A stretch of 64,000 nucleotides of DNA from Combretum micranthum. Taxonomy: Eukaryota; Streptophyta; Magnoliopsida; Myrtales; Combretaceae. How positions within the stretch are numbered: the stretch's first letter is position 1; the number at the start of each line of letters is the position of its first letter. The position numbers were made by a program, and so were the translations under genes. The notes beneath the pieces are model-generated. The model saw only the letters and a program-made list of their open reading frames with translations. It did no database searches and had not been told where the DNA came from. Of this stretch, positions 34,279 to 44,557 are shown piece by piece. The stretch covers positions 868,001 through 932,000 of the forward strand of contig JAMXBD010000111.1 in the NCBI GenBank assembly GCA_024138025.1, written 5' to 3'.

Positions 34279-35685
34279 TTTAAGATCTCTGCCTTGCTCC
34301 ATTTCTGGTTGGTTTAATTTTCTAGTATACATAAAGGATTTCTATCTGTTCTATCTATATGCTCTGTATCGCTTCTTTTGGGAATATAGTGAAATAGTCA
34401 GGTCCAAAATGAGTCATGAGGTTAAAGACAATGTGAAAATATATGTGTATGTATACAGTTTATATATGTTTCGAATGATTAAAAAAAAAAAGAATCTGAA
34501 ACTGGTCAAATGATCCGGTGAGAGGTATAAGACGATACATATACTTGCATGTTGGTGTGTGTACGTATTAAGTTTACATGTCAGGGGTGCTTCAGCCTTC
34601 AGTGAAATGTTGATTTAAATTAAATGATTTAATAAACAGTAGCCTTTTGGAAAAGTTACGAACTTCTTGTTCCCATGCGCATTATGAACGTCACATTTAT
34701 GTCAGAGTGCGTGTGTTTTAAGTAACATCCTAAGGCTGTTTCGATGATATGGGGGATTTAAATAATATTATTTTATCTATTTAATAATAATGAGTGAATG
34801 TAATCTACGGGGTCTTCCTATTAGTTGAATGCAAGGACGTAATGTACATATATATATACATTTCACGGTGGATTAAAATATAATGGCTATGTGTTAGGTC
34901 AGTCTTGAATCCACAACCTTCAATTTTCCCATTACCCCTTATCCACCGAGCTGATGTTGATTTAATGTGTCTAAATTATTTATTATCATTTATGATTATA
35001 ATATTTAGTAAATAATTTAACACATTAAAATTAGTTTGTATTGCTTATTAAAGTAAATAAATTCTTATTGGCTCACTATGAATTTAATGTTAGATGCTTA
35101 TATTATTTATTTTTTTATATGTATAATTTGTGGTTATCAATTGTACATGAAATGTTGATTAAATGATATCAGTATGTTGGAATTGAGTTCATATGATAAT
35201 GTGATAATTAAGCTTAAGAATTTAGTTAATGTTTAAGTGATCTATATAATTTAAATTAATTAAAGAGTAGTTATAACATCTTTAATTAATTAAAATTGTA
35301 TATTAAGGGTGATTTAAGATCACATATGGAAAGTAAACATTAATTATGATTAATTATATGCAATATAATAGATCTTATCCCACAAGAATTTTTATTATAT
35401 TGTGTATGATTGATTAGGATAAAATATCAAATTATATTTTTTTAATTTACCTACAGGGATTAGGAAAAAAGAACGTGATTTGATAGTTTTATCATAAGAC
35501 TTAAGATGAATCTAATTGAATTAGAACTTTAGCCCATAGGCAAGTTTTTTATCATTAGATTCGTATTTCAGCATGATTTTACATTGCTAAAAACATGTGC
35601 TATGTTAGTTAGTCTCAAAATTTTGTAACATGAGCTTGTATGTTTAATTATTGCAACAATTCAACCTATCAATTACTCTGATATG
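34279..35685 (+). other. Long copia leader, no gene seen
   Basis: About 1.4 kb of AT-rich DNA between PBS and gag, longer than in most copia elements. It may hold a decayed insertion, but I see no ends or target duplication to prove it. Confidence 0.4.
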
Positions 35686-36434
35686 CGATGTGATGTTCCT
35701 GAACTTAAAGGGGATAACTATAAAGTTTGGAAAGAGAGAATTCTCCTTCATTTGGGATAGATAGACATTGATTATGTCATAAGAAAAGAGGAGCTCCCTG
35801 CAATAACTAAAACTAGCACTCCAGATGCAGTAACTCTTTATGAAAATGGGAGCAATCTAATCGCTTGTCAGTTATTCATAAAGACCAAAATTTCTACTAG
35901 TATAAGGGGCTTCGTTGAGCAATACCAAATGGTCCAAGATTTGCTGAAGGCCATTGATGAGCAATTTGCCACTTTAGACAAGGCAATGGCCAACACCTTA
36001 ATTATAGAGCTTTCAACTCTTAGGCTCACCGGAATTAAGAGTATGCGTGATCATATCATGCATATGAGGGACATTGCGGCCTAATTAAAAGCATTGGAAG
36101 TTGAGTTTTCAGAACCCTTCCTAGTTCACTATATTGTTTGCACTTTACCTTAGTAGTATGGTCCATTTAAGATATCCTACAACACACATAAGGATAAATA
36201 GTTAATCAATGAGTTGTTGATCATGCGTGTTCAGAAAGAGGGAAGACTACTTATGGAGGAAAAGGAAAAGGAAAGGGTGAACTTAACTACTCATGGAAAG
36301 AGAAAAAAGAAGGATCAGGCCAAAAACAAAGGGAAAAGGAAAATCCCTCCTGTAAGGAACATAAAGAAGGAGAGTGTATGCTTCTTCTATAAAAAGAAAG
36401 GACACATAAAGAAACAATGCTCCAAGTTCATGTA
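35686..36434 (+). pseudogene. Copia gag remnant
   Basis: Packages element RNA. The frame opens VPELKGDNYKVWKERILLHL, the usual plant copia gag start, and runs through EQFATLDKAMANTLIIELST to a lysine-rich stretch and a zinc knuckle near 36378-36420. In the knuckle the second Cys is Tyr (CFFYKKKGHIKKQC). Stops interrupt at about 35758, 36082, 36153-36158 and 36199, at places where the family has Trp or Gln. Confidence 0.82.
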
Positions 36435-36917
36435 GCGGCTTGATAAGAAAGGTACTCAAGTTTCATTTGTTTGTTATGAATCCAATATGATTGATGTTAA
36501 TCATAACACATGGTGGATTGATTATGGTTTTAATGTGACCAATTCATTGTAGGATTTAGTAAACTTGCAGAAGCCAGTGGGAAGTGAGCATATATAGCAT
36601 CTATTCAGGCAATAAGATGTCCTCACATATGGAGGTTGTTGGGACGTGCAACTTAGTTTTGAGTAGTGGTTACATTTTAGATTTGAAAAAGACATTTTCT
36701 GTTCCTGGTTATTCTAGGAATTTAATTTCAGTTTTCCAGACTTGTATTAGATGGTTATTCCTTTAACTTTTCAGACTTTGGATTTAGTTTATTTTATAAA
36801 TCTAATGTTATTGGATATGGTACGTTATCTGATGGTTGTTTCCTTCTTAATTTATGAAATGATGATAACCATACTATTATGCACATTCATGAAAAGGTTG
36901 GCACTAAACGATGAGTT
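36435..36917 (+). pseudogene. Copia protease region remnant
   Basis: The frame between gag and integrase is badly broken. Traces such as WWIDYGFNVTNS near 36511 stand where the W-x-x-D-S/T-G active site of copia protease would be, and the active-site Gly-Ala neighbourhood is lost. Further on, RNLISVF near 36718 is a usual word before the integrase part. Confidence 0.6.
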
Positions 36918-37490
36918 GTGAATGAAGAATCCTCTATGTTGTGGCATCAGAGATTAGAACATATCTCAATTGATAGAATTAAGAGGTTGGTGAATGATGG
37001 GGTACTTAATACTTTAGATTTCACTGATTTTGAGACTTGTATAAGTTGTATTAAGGGAAAACAAACTAATAAGTCAAAGAAGGGTTCCAAAAGGAGTTCT
37101 GAATTATTGGAAATCATACATACAGACATTTGTAGTCCAGACATGGATGCGTATCGTGATAAATACTTTGTCTCTTTCATAGATGATTACTTACGATATA
37201 TGTATCTTTACTTGCTTAACAACAAGAATGAAGCACTAGATGCTTTTAAGGTGTTTAAAGTTGAAGTAGAGAAACAATGTGGAAAACAAATTAAAATCAT
37301 GAGATCCGATAGAGGCGGAGAGTACTATGGTGGATATACAAAGAGTGGACAAGTAATTGGTCCATTTGCGAGGTTTCTTCAAGAGAATGGAATTGTTTCC
37401 CAATACAGTTTACCGGATTCTCCAGATCAAAATGGAGTAGTTGAAAGGAGAAACCGAACATTGTTGACATGGTACGAAGCATGCTTATAA
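36918..37490 (+). pseudogene. Copia integrase
   Basis: The longest open piece of the element (190 codons). It has the H-H-C-C zinc region (LWHQRLEHIS, then CISCIKGK), followed by the catalytic core with Asp in IIHTDICSPD, Asp in IMRSDRGGEYYG and Glu in GVVERRNRTLL. All three catalytic residues are in place. The reading continues with stops into 37491-38090. Confidence 0.9.
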
Positions 37491-38089
37491 GCTCCAAGCA
37501 TCCTAACTCATTGTGGACTGAAGCTCTTAAAACGACAGCGTATATATTGAACTGAGTTCCAACCAAGGCTGTCAAAAATATGCCATTTGAGTTATTCAAA
37601 GGGTGGAAACCAAGTTTGTGACATGTACGTGTTTGGGGATATCCATTTGAAGTAAGTGTCTATAATCCACAAGAGAAGAAGTTAGAGCCAAGTACTATTA
37701 GTGGATATTTCATTGGATATGTTGAAAAGTCTAAGGGTATAGATTTTATTATCCATCTCATAGCATTAGGTTTGTGGAATCAAGAAACACAAAATTTCAT
37801 GAGAATGACTTGATTAGTGGAAGTGATCAATCTCACATCATTAGTTCTAAGAAAGATCATACAGATGCTCAATCTACCACTTCAAGTAACGGACTTATTG
37901 TTGTTGTCAAACAACATACCTCCAGTACAAATGCGTGTTAAAGATCTAATCCCAGAGGTACCATAAACTACTTATCTTAATCTAGTAGATACTGAAGTTC
38001 AACAGATGTTTGAAGCTATTGAACAACCTGCTGATCAACATGATTCAATTCCTCAAGAGAATGTTGATGTAACATTAAGAAGATTTACT

Positions 38090-38880
38090 AGAGTAAGGAA
38101 ACCAACAATTCTTTTGGAGCCAAAAATGATCCTGAGACGTTTTCACAAACCATGAGCTTTGAGGATTCGAACTTATGGCATAATACCATGAAAGAAGAGA
38201 TGGATTCGATGGCATCAAATAGAGTTTGGAATCTTGTCAAATTGCCTGATGTTGTAAAAGCCATTGGATGCAAATGGGTCTTCAAAACAAAGAATGACTC
38301 ATGAGGCAATGTTAAGAGACATAAAGCAAGACTTGTCGCTAAAGGATTCACTCAGAGAGAAGGAATCGACTACATAAAGACATTTTCTCCTGTATCTAAG
38401 AAAGATTCCCTTTGAGTAATTATGGCATTGGTTGCACATTTTGATTTGGAATTGCACCAAAAGGATTTGAAAACGGCTTTCCTTAATGGTGATCTCGAAG
38501 AAGAGGTTTACATGAAACAACCAGAAGGATTCTCCACTAGTAATGATGAGCATTTGGTTTGTAAGCTTAATAAATCTATATATAGATTAAAACAAGCCTC
38601 CCATCAATGGTATTTAAAATTCCATAATGTCATCACTTCGTTTGGTTTTGAAGAGAACATTATGGATCAATGTCTATACTAGAAAGCCAATAAGAGTAAA
38701 GTTTGCTTTCTTGTGCTATATGTGGATGACTGCTTGCAACTAATGATAGGGGTTTGCTATATGAAGTGAAACAGTTCCTCTTGAAGAACATTGATATGAA
38801 GGATATAGGTGAGGCATCTTCTGTCATTGGCATTAAGATCCATAGGGAAAGATCTCAAGGCATTTTAGGTTTGTCTTAAG
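38090..38880 (+). pseudogene. Copia reverse transcriptase
   Basis: Copies element RNA into DNA. Motifs in order are [72 protein letters not shown] and the catalytic YVDD near 38722. Stops at about 38302, 38413, 38681 and 38877 replace Arg, Trp or Gln codons, and a frame break follows YVDD. Not functional. Confidence 0.88.
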
Positions 38881-38915
38881 AGACTTATATCAACAAAGTT
38901 TTAGAGAGATTTTGA

Positions 38916-39695
38916 ATGAAGGATTGTTCACCAAGTGTGGCACCCATTGTGAAGGGTGACAAATTCAGCTTAAGTCAATGCCCCAAAAATGACCTTGAAA
39001 GGGAACAAATGAAAAACATCCTATATGCTTCAGCCATTGGACGCCTCATGTATGCCCAGGTCTGCACCAGACCTGACATTGCATTTGTTGTTAGGATGCT
39101 AGGGAGATATCGGAGTAATCCAGGTATGGACCACTAGAGAGCTGCAAAGAAGGTAATGAGATACCTTCAAGGAGCAAGGGATTACATGCTTATGTATAGA
39201 CGGACTGACAGTTTAGTGGTTATTGGATACTCTTATGCAAACTTTGCTGGTTGTGTTAATTAACATAAATCAACATCTGGTTACATCTTTATGCTTGCCG
39301 GTGGAGCCGTATCTTGGAGGAGTGTGAAACAGACCTTCATTGCTACTTCCACAATGGAAGCCGAGTTTGTATCTTGCTTTGAGGCTACTTCACATGGGGT
39401 ATGGTTGAAGAGTTTCATGTCTTGGCTTAAAATTGTCAATTCTGTTTCTCGGCCATTGAGATTGTACTGCATTAATTTAGATGTTATGTTTATGGCTAAG
39501 AATAATAAAAGCGGTAGTCAAAGTAAGCATATTGACATCAAATACTTAGTCATAAGAGAACATGTTAAGGAAAAGAAAGTGGTCATCAAGCACATTAGCA
39601 CTAAGTTAATGATAGCTGATCATTTAATTAAAGGCATGCCACTAAAGAATTTTAAAGATCATGTAATGAGAATGGGACTTAGTCCCATGATGTAG
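38916..39695 (+). pseudogene. Copia RNase H and C-terminus
   Basis: Follows RT. It reads ASAIGRLMYAQVCTRPDIAF, VMRYLQGARDYML and [20 protein letters not shown], then ends [20 protein letters not shown] with a normal stop at about 39693. Stops at about 39136 and 39262 break the frame, the first in a DHWRA-type context. Confidence 0.87.
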
Positions 39696-39971
39696 TCTTT
39701 CATTGTACATGCATTTGATGTTTAATGAAACTCTTATTCAGTTGATGCTTTCTCATCTTGTTTTGCGTACATGTATCATTTATTTATTCATTTTTTGAGA
39801 AATATCATTAAGTTTGGACCTCGAATAAGCATTAAGTTTATTCATTAATTTGTATGGGCTTGAAAAACATGATGCATTGTAATACATGGAAGATAATACT
39901 CATCATTAGAGAACCTATCGCCGTGATTCATGCATTTTGTTTCTTATTAAGATATATTATGGAATATATGG

Positions 39972-39985
39972 ACCAAGTGGGAGAA
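39972..39985 (+). other. Polypurine tract of copia element
   Basis: ACCAAGTGGGAGAA abuts the 3' LTR, a typical copia PPT. Confidence 0.75.
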
Positions 39986-40363
39986 TGTTGGATTTTCTCC
40001 GATAATTTTGGTAACAACCAAATGGTGGTCCATGATCCACAATATTAGGAACGTGGATAATGCTCCTTCAGTGTTCGGGAGCGGTTAACTACATCCCAAA
40101 AACTAACTCATTGATGGACTAAGTCAATATATATATCATCTTCGGGGGTCCCCAAGCGTACTCTCGCTCTTTTAAAAATTACACCATCAATATTGAGGGA
40201 GAAAGGTTTAGAAGCACCAAACCGAAATAAAAAACTAATCGTTGTTGAGTATCATTTCCATCTTGTTTGCAATAGCTAGAGGTATGTGATTTTTTGCTTC
40301 TGCTTTAATTTCTACTGTGTTCATATGGTTATTGAACATGTTGAGATGAATTTGTGAATGACA
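39986..40363 (+). repeat. 3' LTR of copia element
   Basis: Matches 33880-34264 with about 9 percent difference. The next bases, TGGACAACAAG, are followed by TAGATAA at 40375-40381. The same word TAGATAA ends directly at the 5' LTR (33873-33879). Confidence 0.87.
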
Positions 40364-41518
40364 TGGACAACAAGTAGATAAAAGACGTTATGATGTAGTT
40401 TTATTGGACTTTTTTTTTTCGAGAGGATTACATTTACAAACTCTCTATTTTGTTGACACAATGATGAGGGTTCTATTTATGTGCCTGAGCACTTCATACT
40501 CTATTACTATCAATAATGTTTTTTTATTTTTTGGCTGAAATATCTCTCTTTTTTTCTTATTTGATACTTGTCTCAATTTCATTTTTCAAACAAAAAGGAT
40601 TTAAACAACCGTTTACCAAAAATCAATTCAACGATTTTATAAATTATAATTAAATAGAAGCTTGCTTTATAATTTAGCATTATGTACTTTACTTAAATAA
40701 GTTACGTGGCAAGTTATCATCATCATAGACCATTTAAGAGTATGAAAAGACATAGGTAGAGGCATACATTGTCCATGAACGATCCATCATTAGACATCAT
40801 GGATAGGAGAACCGGTCATGAATGGTTTGCTTTCCTCTTCAAATTTCTTAGTAAAATTTACTTGTTTCTTATCGTCTTTTCCTTGATCAAACAATTTGCT
40901 TATTTTATGTCCTGATTTCGTGCAATACTAGCATTAGATGCTGCTTTTATATTGACATTGATCACTACTTTGGTCTCTTATTCTTCCACCATTACAACTT
41001 TAGCCATGAAAACCACCTCCTCTCCGACCTCTGCCAATTAAATTTATAACATGCTCTTACAATAAGACTTCCTTCCCATCATTTGAAAGGCCTTTAAAAT
41101 GTGATCTACTAATTTTAGTTTCATGAGCTAACAAAGAGCTCATCAATTAATTAAGGGTGATAATAATGTATTCTTAATTTTTTTAATTATGATAACATGT
41201 GAAAGAAAAAAATTAATTACCAAAAAACATTTTTCATAAATAATTATGAAAATGTGACTAAAGGAAAAATAATCCTAATTTTAGGAAATTTAAATTCGTC
41301 TTTTCAAGAAACGAGACCAGTGCAATTCTACTAATTATTTGAAGAGATGAGTTCAACCTGCCATATATGTAGCACAAATTGCACTTATTGTAAACTTCTC
41401 AAATTTGCATGACTTACTAGTAATTACGAAAACAAGATGAAAAACAAAATTGAAGTATTCACAACTAGTCCATACACCAATTTCAGCTACTCCACACAGT
41501 CTCATTCAAAGTACAATT

Positions 41519-41522
<4 letters not shown>
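40364..41522. other. Intergenic AT-rich DNA
   Basis: No gene is seen. Around 41295-41330, TTCAAGAAACGAGACCAGTG with CAATTCTAC is a direct match in kind to a segment near 44625-44665, so a dispersed repeat flanks the next 3.3 kb. Confidence 0.4.

Positions 41523-41570
<48 letters not shown>
41523..41570. repeat. (GA)24 microsatellite
   Basis: 48 bases of uninterrupted GA repeat. Confidence 0.97.
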
Positions 41571-41573
<3 letters not shown>

Positions 41574-41943
41574 GCAAAACTATACATGGAATAACTAAAT
41601 GAGAAAAAAAAAATAAATGAAAATCAAGAAGCTATCACTCCCCCTCCTCGTTTAAGTGAGTGTTTGCATTTCCCTTGGCTGTGGAGGAGGTTGATCATTC
41701 TTCATTGAAGGTTTCTCATTTTCATATTGAACATATTTTTACTACAACATGATTTCTAAATTAGGAAACCAAACAACTATATTTGTCAAAATCACAAATT
41801 GTAATATACAAATAAATATTTTATATTGAAGGGCAAAGATGTCATTTGATATAAAATAAAAGAGTTTTATGGTCAACCCTAAAGTTAAATTAATTTTTCT
41901 CAGTTTTTTTTTTTTTTTGGTCGGTTATAAGATGTGTGAATGA

Positions 41944-42070
41944 ATGTGAAGAGACGTCATTAAAGATGAAAAGACGTTATTAAAGATGAAGTGACGTCAT
42001 TATTAAATATAAAGATATGTTGTTAAAAATAAGAGACATTACTAAAAATGAAGAGGTGTTATTGAAGACA
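41944..42070 (+). repeat. ~20-bp repeat array with ACGT cores
   Basis: Six to seven diverged units near 20 bp follow the pattern GAAGAGACGTCATTAAAGAT. The first three carry GACGTCAT or GACGTTAT, and one contains the perfect palindrome TGACGTCA, the site type bound by plant bZIP factors. A TATA-like TTATATATAAACTAG lies about 30 bases after the array. Confidence 0.7.
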
Positions 42071-42091
42071 AACAGTTATTCCTTATCTTAT

Positions 42092-42105
42092 ATATAAACT
42101 AGACT
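42092..42105 (+). promoter_or_regulatory. TATA-like box next to ACGT array
   Basis: CTTATATATAAACT is followed by a CT-rich leader-like stretch (ACTTTCCTCTTTTTC, TTTCTCTCTGTGAG). With the repeat array upstream this resembles a promoter, either of an LTR (U3) or of a non-coding transcript. No ORF follows. Confidence 0.4.
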
Positions 42106-42239
42106 TTCCTCTTTTTCAAAACATAACCCTAAACTTAGAATTTCTCTCTGTGAGTGTTCATAGCCGCTAAGAGGATTTGGTAATCTAGATCAAGTAATCA
42201 AATCATCAATTCTTGATATATGTTTCATAGATCTGTCAA

Positions 42240-42520
42240 GTTTTTAAGGTTTTTATATTATTTTTGAAGGAAAATTGGAGAATTGCTTTAGTTTGCTTGG
42301 AGATTTGAAGATTTGGTGTTTAAGGAGAATTTAGGATTAGATCCAAGTAAATGTATAGTCATATTTTCTTTAAGATCTACAAATCTTTAGTTTTCTTAGA
42401 GTTGTCTATTGTTTTTGAAGGGAGATTGGAGAAAACCCTAATTATCTTGTAGATTTGGATTTAGTGTTAGAAAGGATTTAAAATTCGAATCTAGGTGAGT
42501 ATTTAATGTTTTTAATCTTT
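42240..42520. repeat. ~145-bp spaced direct repeat
   Basis: A segment beginning TTTTTGAAGG(A/G)A(A/G)ATTGGAGA and ending GA(A)TC(C/T)AAGTGA-like words occurs at about 42262-42350 and again at 42411-42500. The copies are diverged. It lies in the leader-like region after the TATA-like box. Confidence 0.45.
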
Positions 42521-43112
42521 ATGATTAAAAAAAAAAATGGTAGTGGTTGATTTTTGGTATATATGGTGTTGAGTGAAGTTTTAGGTTTGAAGAATCCTTT
42601 GAGAAGATTAAGTTGATTGAAGGGTTTCTGTATTTTGATCAAGGAAAAAGGTGTAGATTTATATTTATTTTGAGATTTAGGTTTTAGATATACATGGAAT
42701 TAGGTTTATTCAATGAGACGTATTTTTTACTTTGATCTGTTCATGTTATCAAGAATTGTTGAATTAAGAGTTGTGTTATAAAAGAAGATTTGGGTGATTT
42801 AGCGTATTGTTCCAGCAATTTGATCTAGGTACGATCTTATCTTGTTTGTTATATGTGCTTGTAGCTTTAGATCTGTTTGTTGTATGTGTGTAGGGTCAAA
42901 ACATTAAATCAATCTAATTCTATATGACAGATTAAATTGTTTTGCTGTTTGTAATTGGCTGCGCTTAATAAAGACCATGTAGAGTGTGATACTAATACTA
43001 GCAACCTAATGATCTATGTGTGAGGTTGTCTCGAGTGGATTCTTGCATAGAAATGATTCCGATAAATTAGGTATTGACAGTATAGCCGCGGGTGCTTGGA
43101 GAATTCTAACAC

Positions 43113-43131
43113 TATATATATATATATATAT
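43113..43131. repeat. (TA)n microsatellite
   Basis: About nine TA repeats. A second TA run is at 43284-43309. Confidence 0.9.
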
Positions 43132-43283
43132 GTATAGTACTTATTTTATATATTGTTTGTTTTTTAGGAGTCATTAGATACTCTAGGTTTGGAACTAAAG
43201 TACTATAGTTCTTAACTGTGTTGTTTGCTGGTTAATTAAAGATAATAAACTGTGTTTGTTGTGTTAAGATTATTTGCACGGAG

Positions 43284-43309
43284 ATATATATATATATATA
43301 TATATATAT
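43284..43309. repeat. (AT)n microsatellite
   Basis: About thirteen AT repeats. Confidence 0.9.
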
Positions 43310-44300
43310 TGTGTGGCATATGCATTATGTATGTGGTTTGACGTACTAGGCATTTTCCCTCACTCTTTTTATCAATTTCAACAGAGGTGAGGATCCAGTG
43401 TTGTTTGACCTATTAAGTTATGATATTTATCTAATAATAGATAGTGGATTTGACTATCCTGCTAATTTCTATAATTTTATGGTTCCTAAAGCTAGACTTA
43501 GAAGATTATATGACGCTTTTAAATCTTCTCTTATAAACTTTGGTTTTTATTATAAGTTTTGTTGATATTTTTGAGACTTTTAGTTATAATGGCTTGGGTT
43601 TATGCCATTAAGTTGTTTATCTTAAAAGAGTTTGTTTTTATGAGATAACTTAAACAGGTATCCTTTTATGTGAGTAATGGAGTTTATTATAATTGTTTAT
43701 ACTTGTGGATTAGGTTGATAGCCTTGGCGTGTTCTTATAAAAAGAAGGATACGTGGCGGGTTGTAATGTTCTTATTTTAGGTGTTACATAAATCATATAT
43801 ACAGTTTTATGAGTGTATGATTTTTATATATTTTTTCTTAATTAAAATGGATACAAAAATATTTAGGTGCAGACTTTATATGGAATTATGAATTTGGGTA
43901 TACGACTCTATGCTTTTATGATTTTACCGATTTTGCTTGATTTTATACTTATATCGATTTCATGTATTCTAGTGAATAGTAAAATCGAGATTTTGACAAC
44001 CATAAACAGAAATTGACATTTACTACAAATTGAAATAATGGACAGCTCAAACACAACGTGAGAGATGAAAATCAACATATATCAACAATGTACGTTCACA
44101 ACTCAACACCCATCAGCATAAAATGGCAATGCATCTTCAAAAGTCAAGGAAAATTATGACAAGGAGTAGAGACTACCTTACTCAGTCAGATAGTGTAGTA
44201 AGTGATGAAATCACTCTAAAAAAGCTAACTAAACTTATGAACACTATAGAATCTAGCTTATAGTGGATGCAACTGAACAAAATTGAGTAAAATCAGCTTT
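43310..44300. other. Intergenic DNA, possible LTR 3' end
   Basis: No gene is seen. The text GGTGTTACA at about 43780-43788 resembles the end of many Ty3/gypsy LTRs, and would fit a reading of 42.0-43.8 kb as part of an LTR. No matching start or partner LTR was found. Confidence 0.3.
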
Positions 44301-44557
44301 AATTTGATTGATTTAGGAAAGGGACAAAGGTTAGGGTAAGGGGTTCTGATTTTAATTTGGGAGATTTATTTAAAATGTCGAAATGAGAAGGAAGAAGAGG
44401 AGGGTGTCAGATATAGTGTTCAGAACTCGAATTTGATTGATTTAGGAAAGGGACAAAGGTTACGGTAAGGGGTTCTAATTTTAATTTGGGAGATTTATTT
44501 AAAATGTCGAAATGAGAAGGAAGAAGAGAAGGGTGTCAGATATAGTGTTCAGAACTC
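44301..44557. repeat. Near-identical 129-bp tandem duplication
   Basis: The unit starting AATTTGATTGATTTAGGAAA at 44301 is repeated at 44430 with only a few differences (for example TTAGGG/TTACGG and GAGGAG/GAGAAG). The copies are so alike that the duplication must be recent. Confidence 0.9.

Larger units (their letters stand above)
33880..40363 (+). mobile_element. Ty1/copia LTR retrotransposon, defective (6.5 kb)
   Basis: LTRs of 385 and 378 bp begin TGTTGGATTTTCTCC and end GAATGACA. A PBS for initiator tRNA-Met follows the first, and a PPT precedes the second. Domain order gag, integrase, RT, RNase H is that of Ty1/copia. The LTRs differ at roughly 9 percent of positions by eye, so the insertion is much older than the Ogre-like one. 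About a dozen stop codons interrupt the single polyprotein. No exact 5-bp target duplication sits next to the LTR ends. Confidence 0.9.

Noticed and set aside
34139..34513. 124-codon frame spanning the copia 5' LTR and PBS
   Set aside because: Crosses the LTR/PBS border, is Phe/Tyr-rich and hydrophobic from AT bias, and has no resemblance to gag.
41944..42070. Array considered as CRISPR-like
   Set aside because: Units are diverged and contiguous with no unique spacers, and the genome is a plant nucleus.
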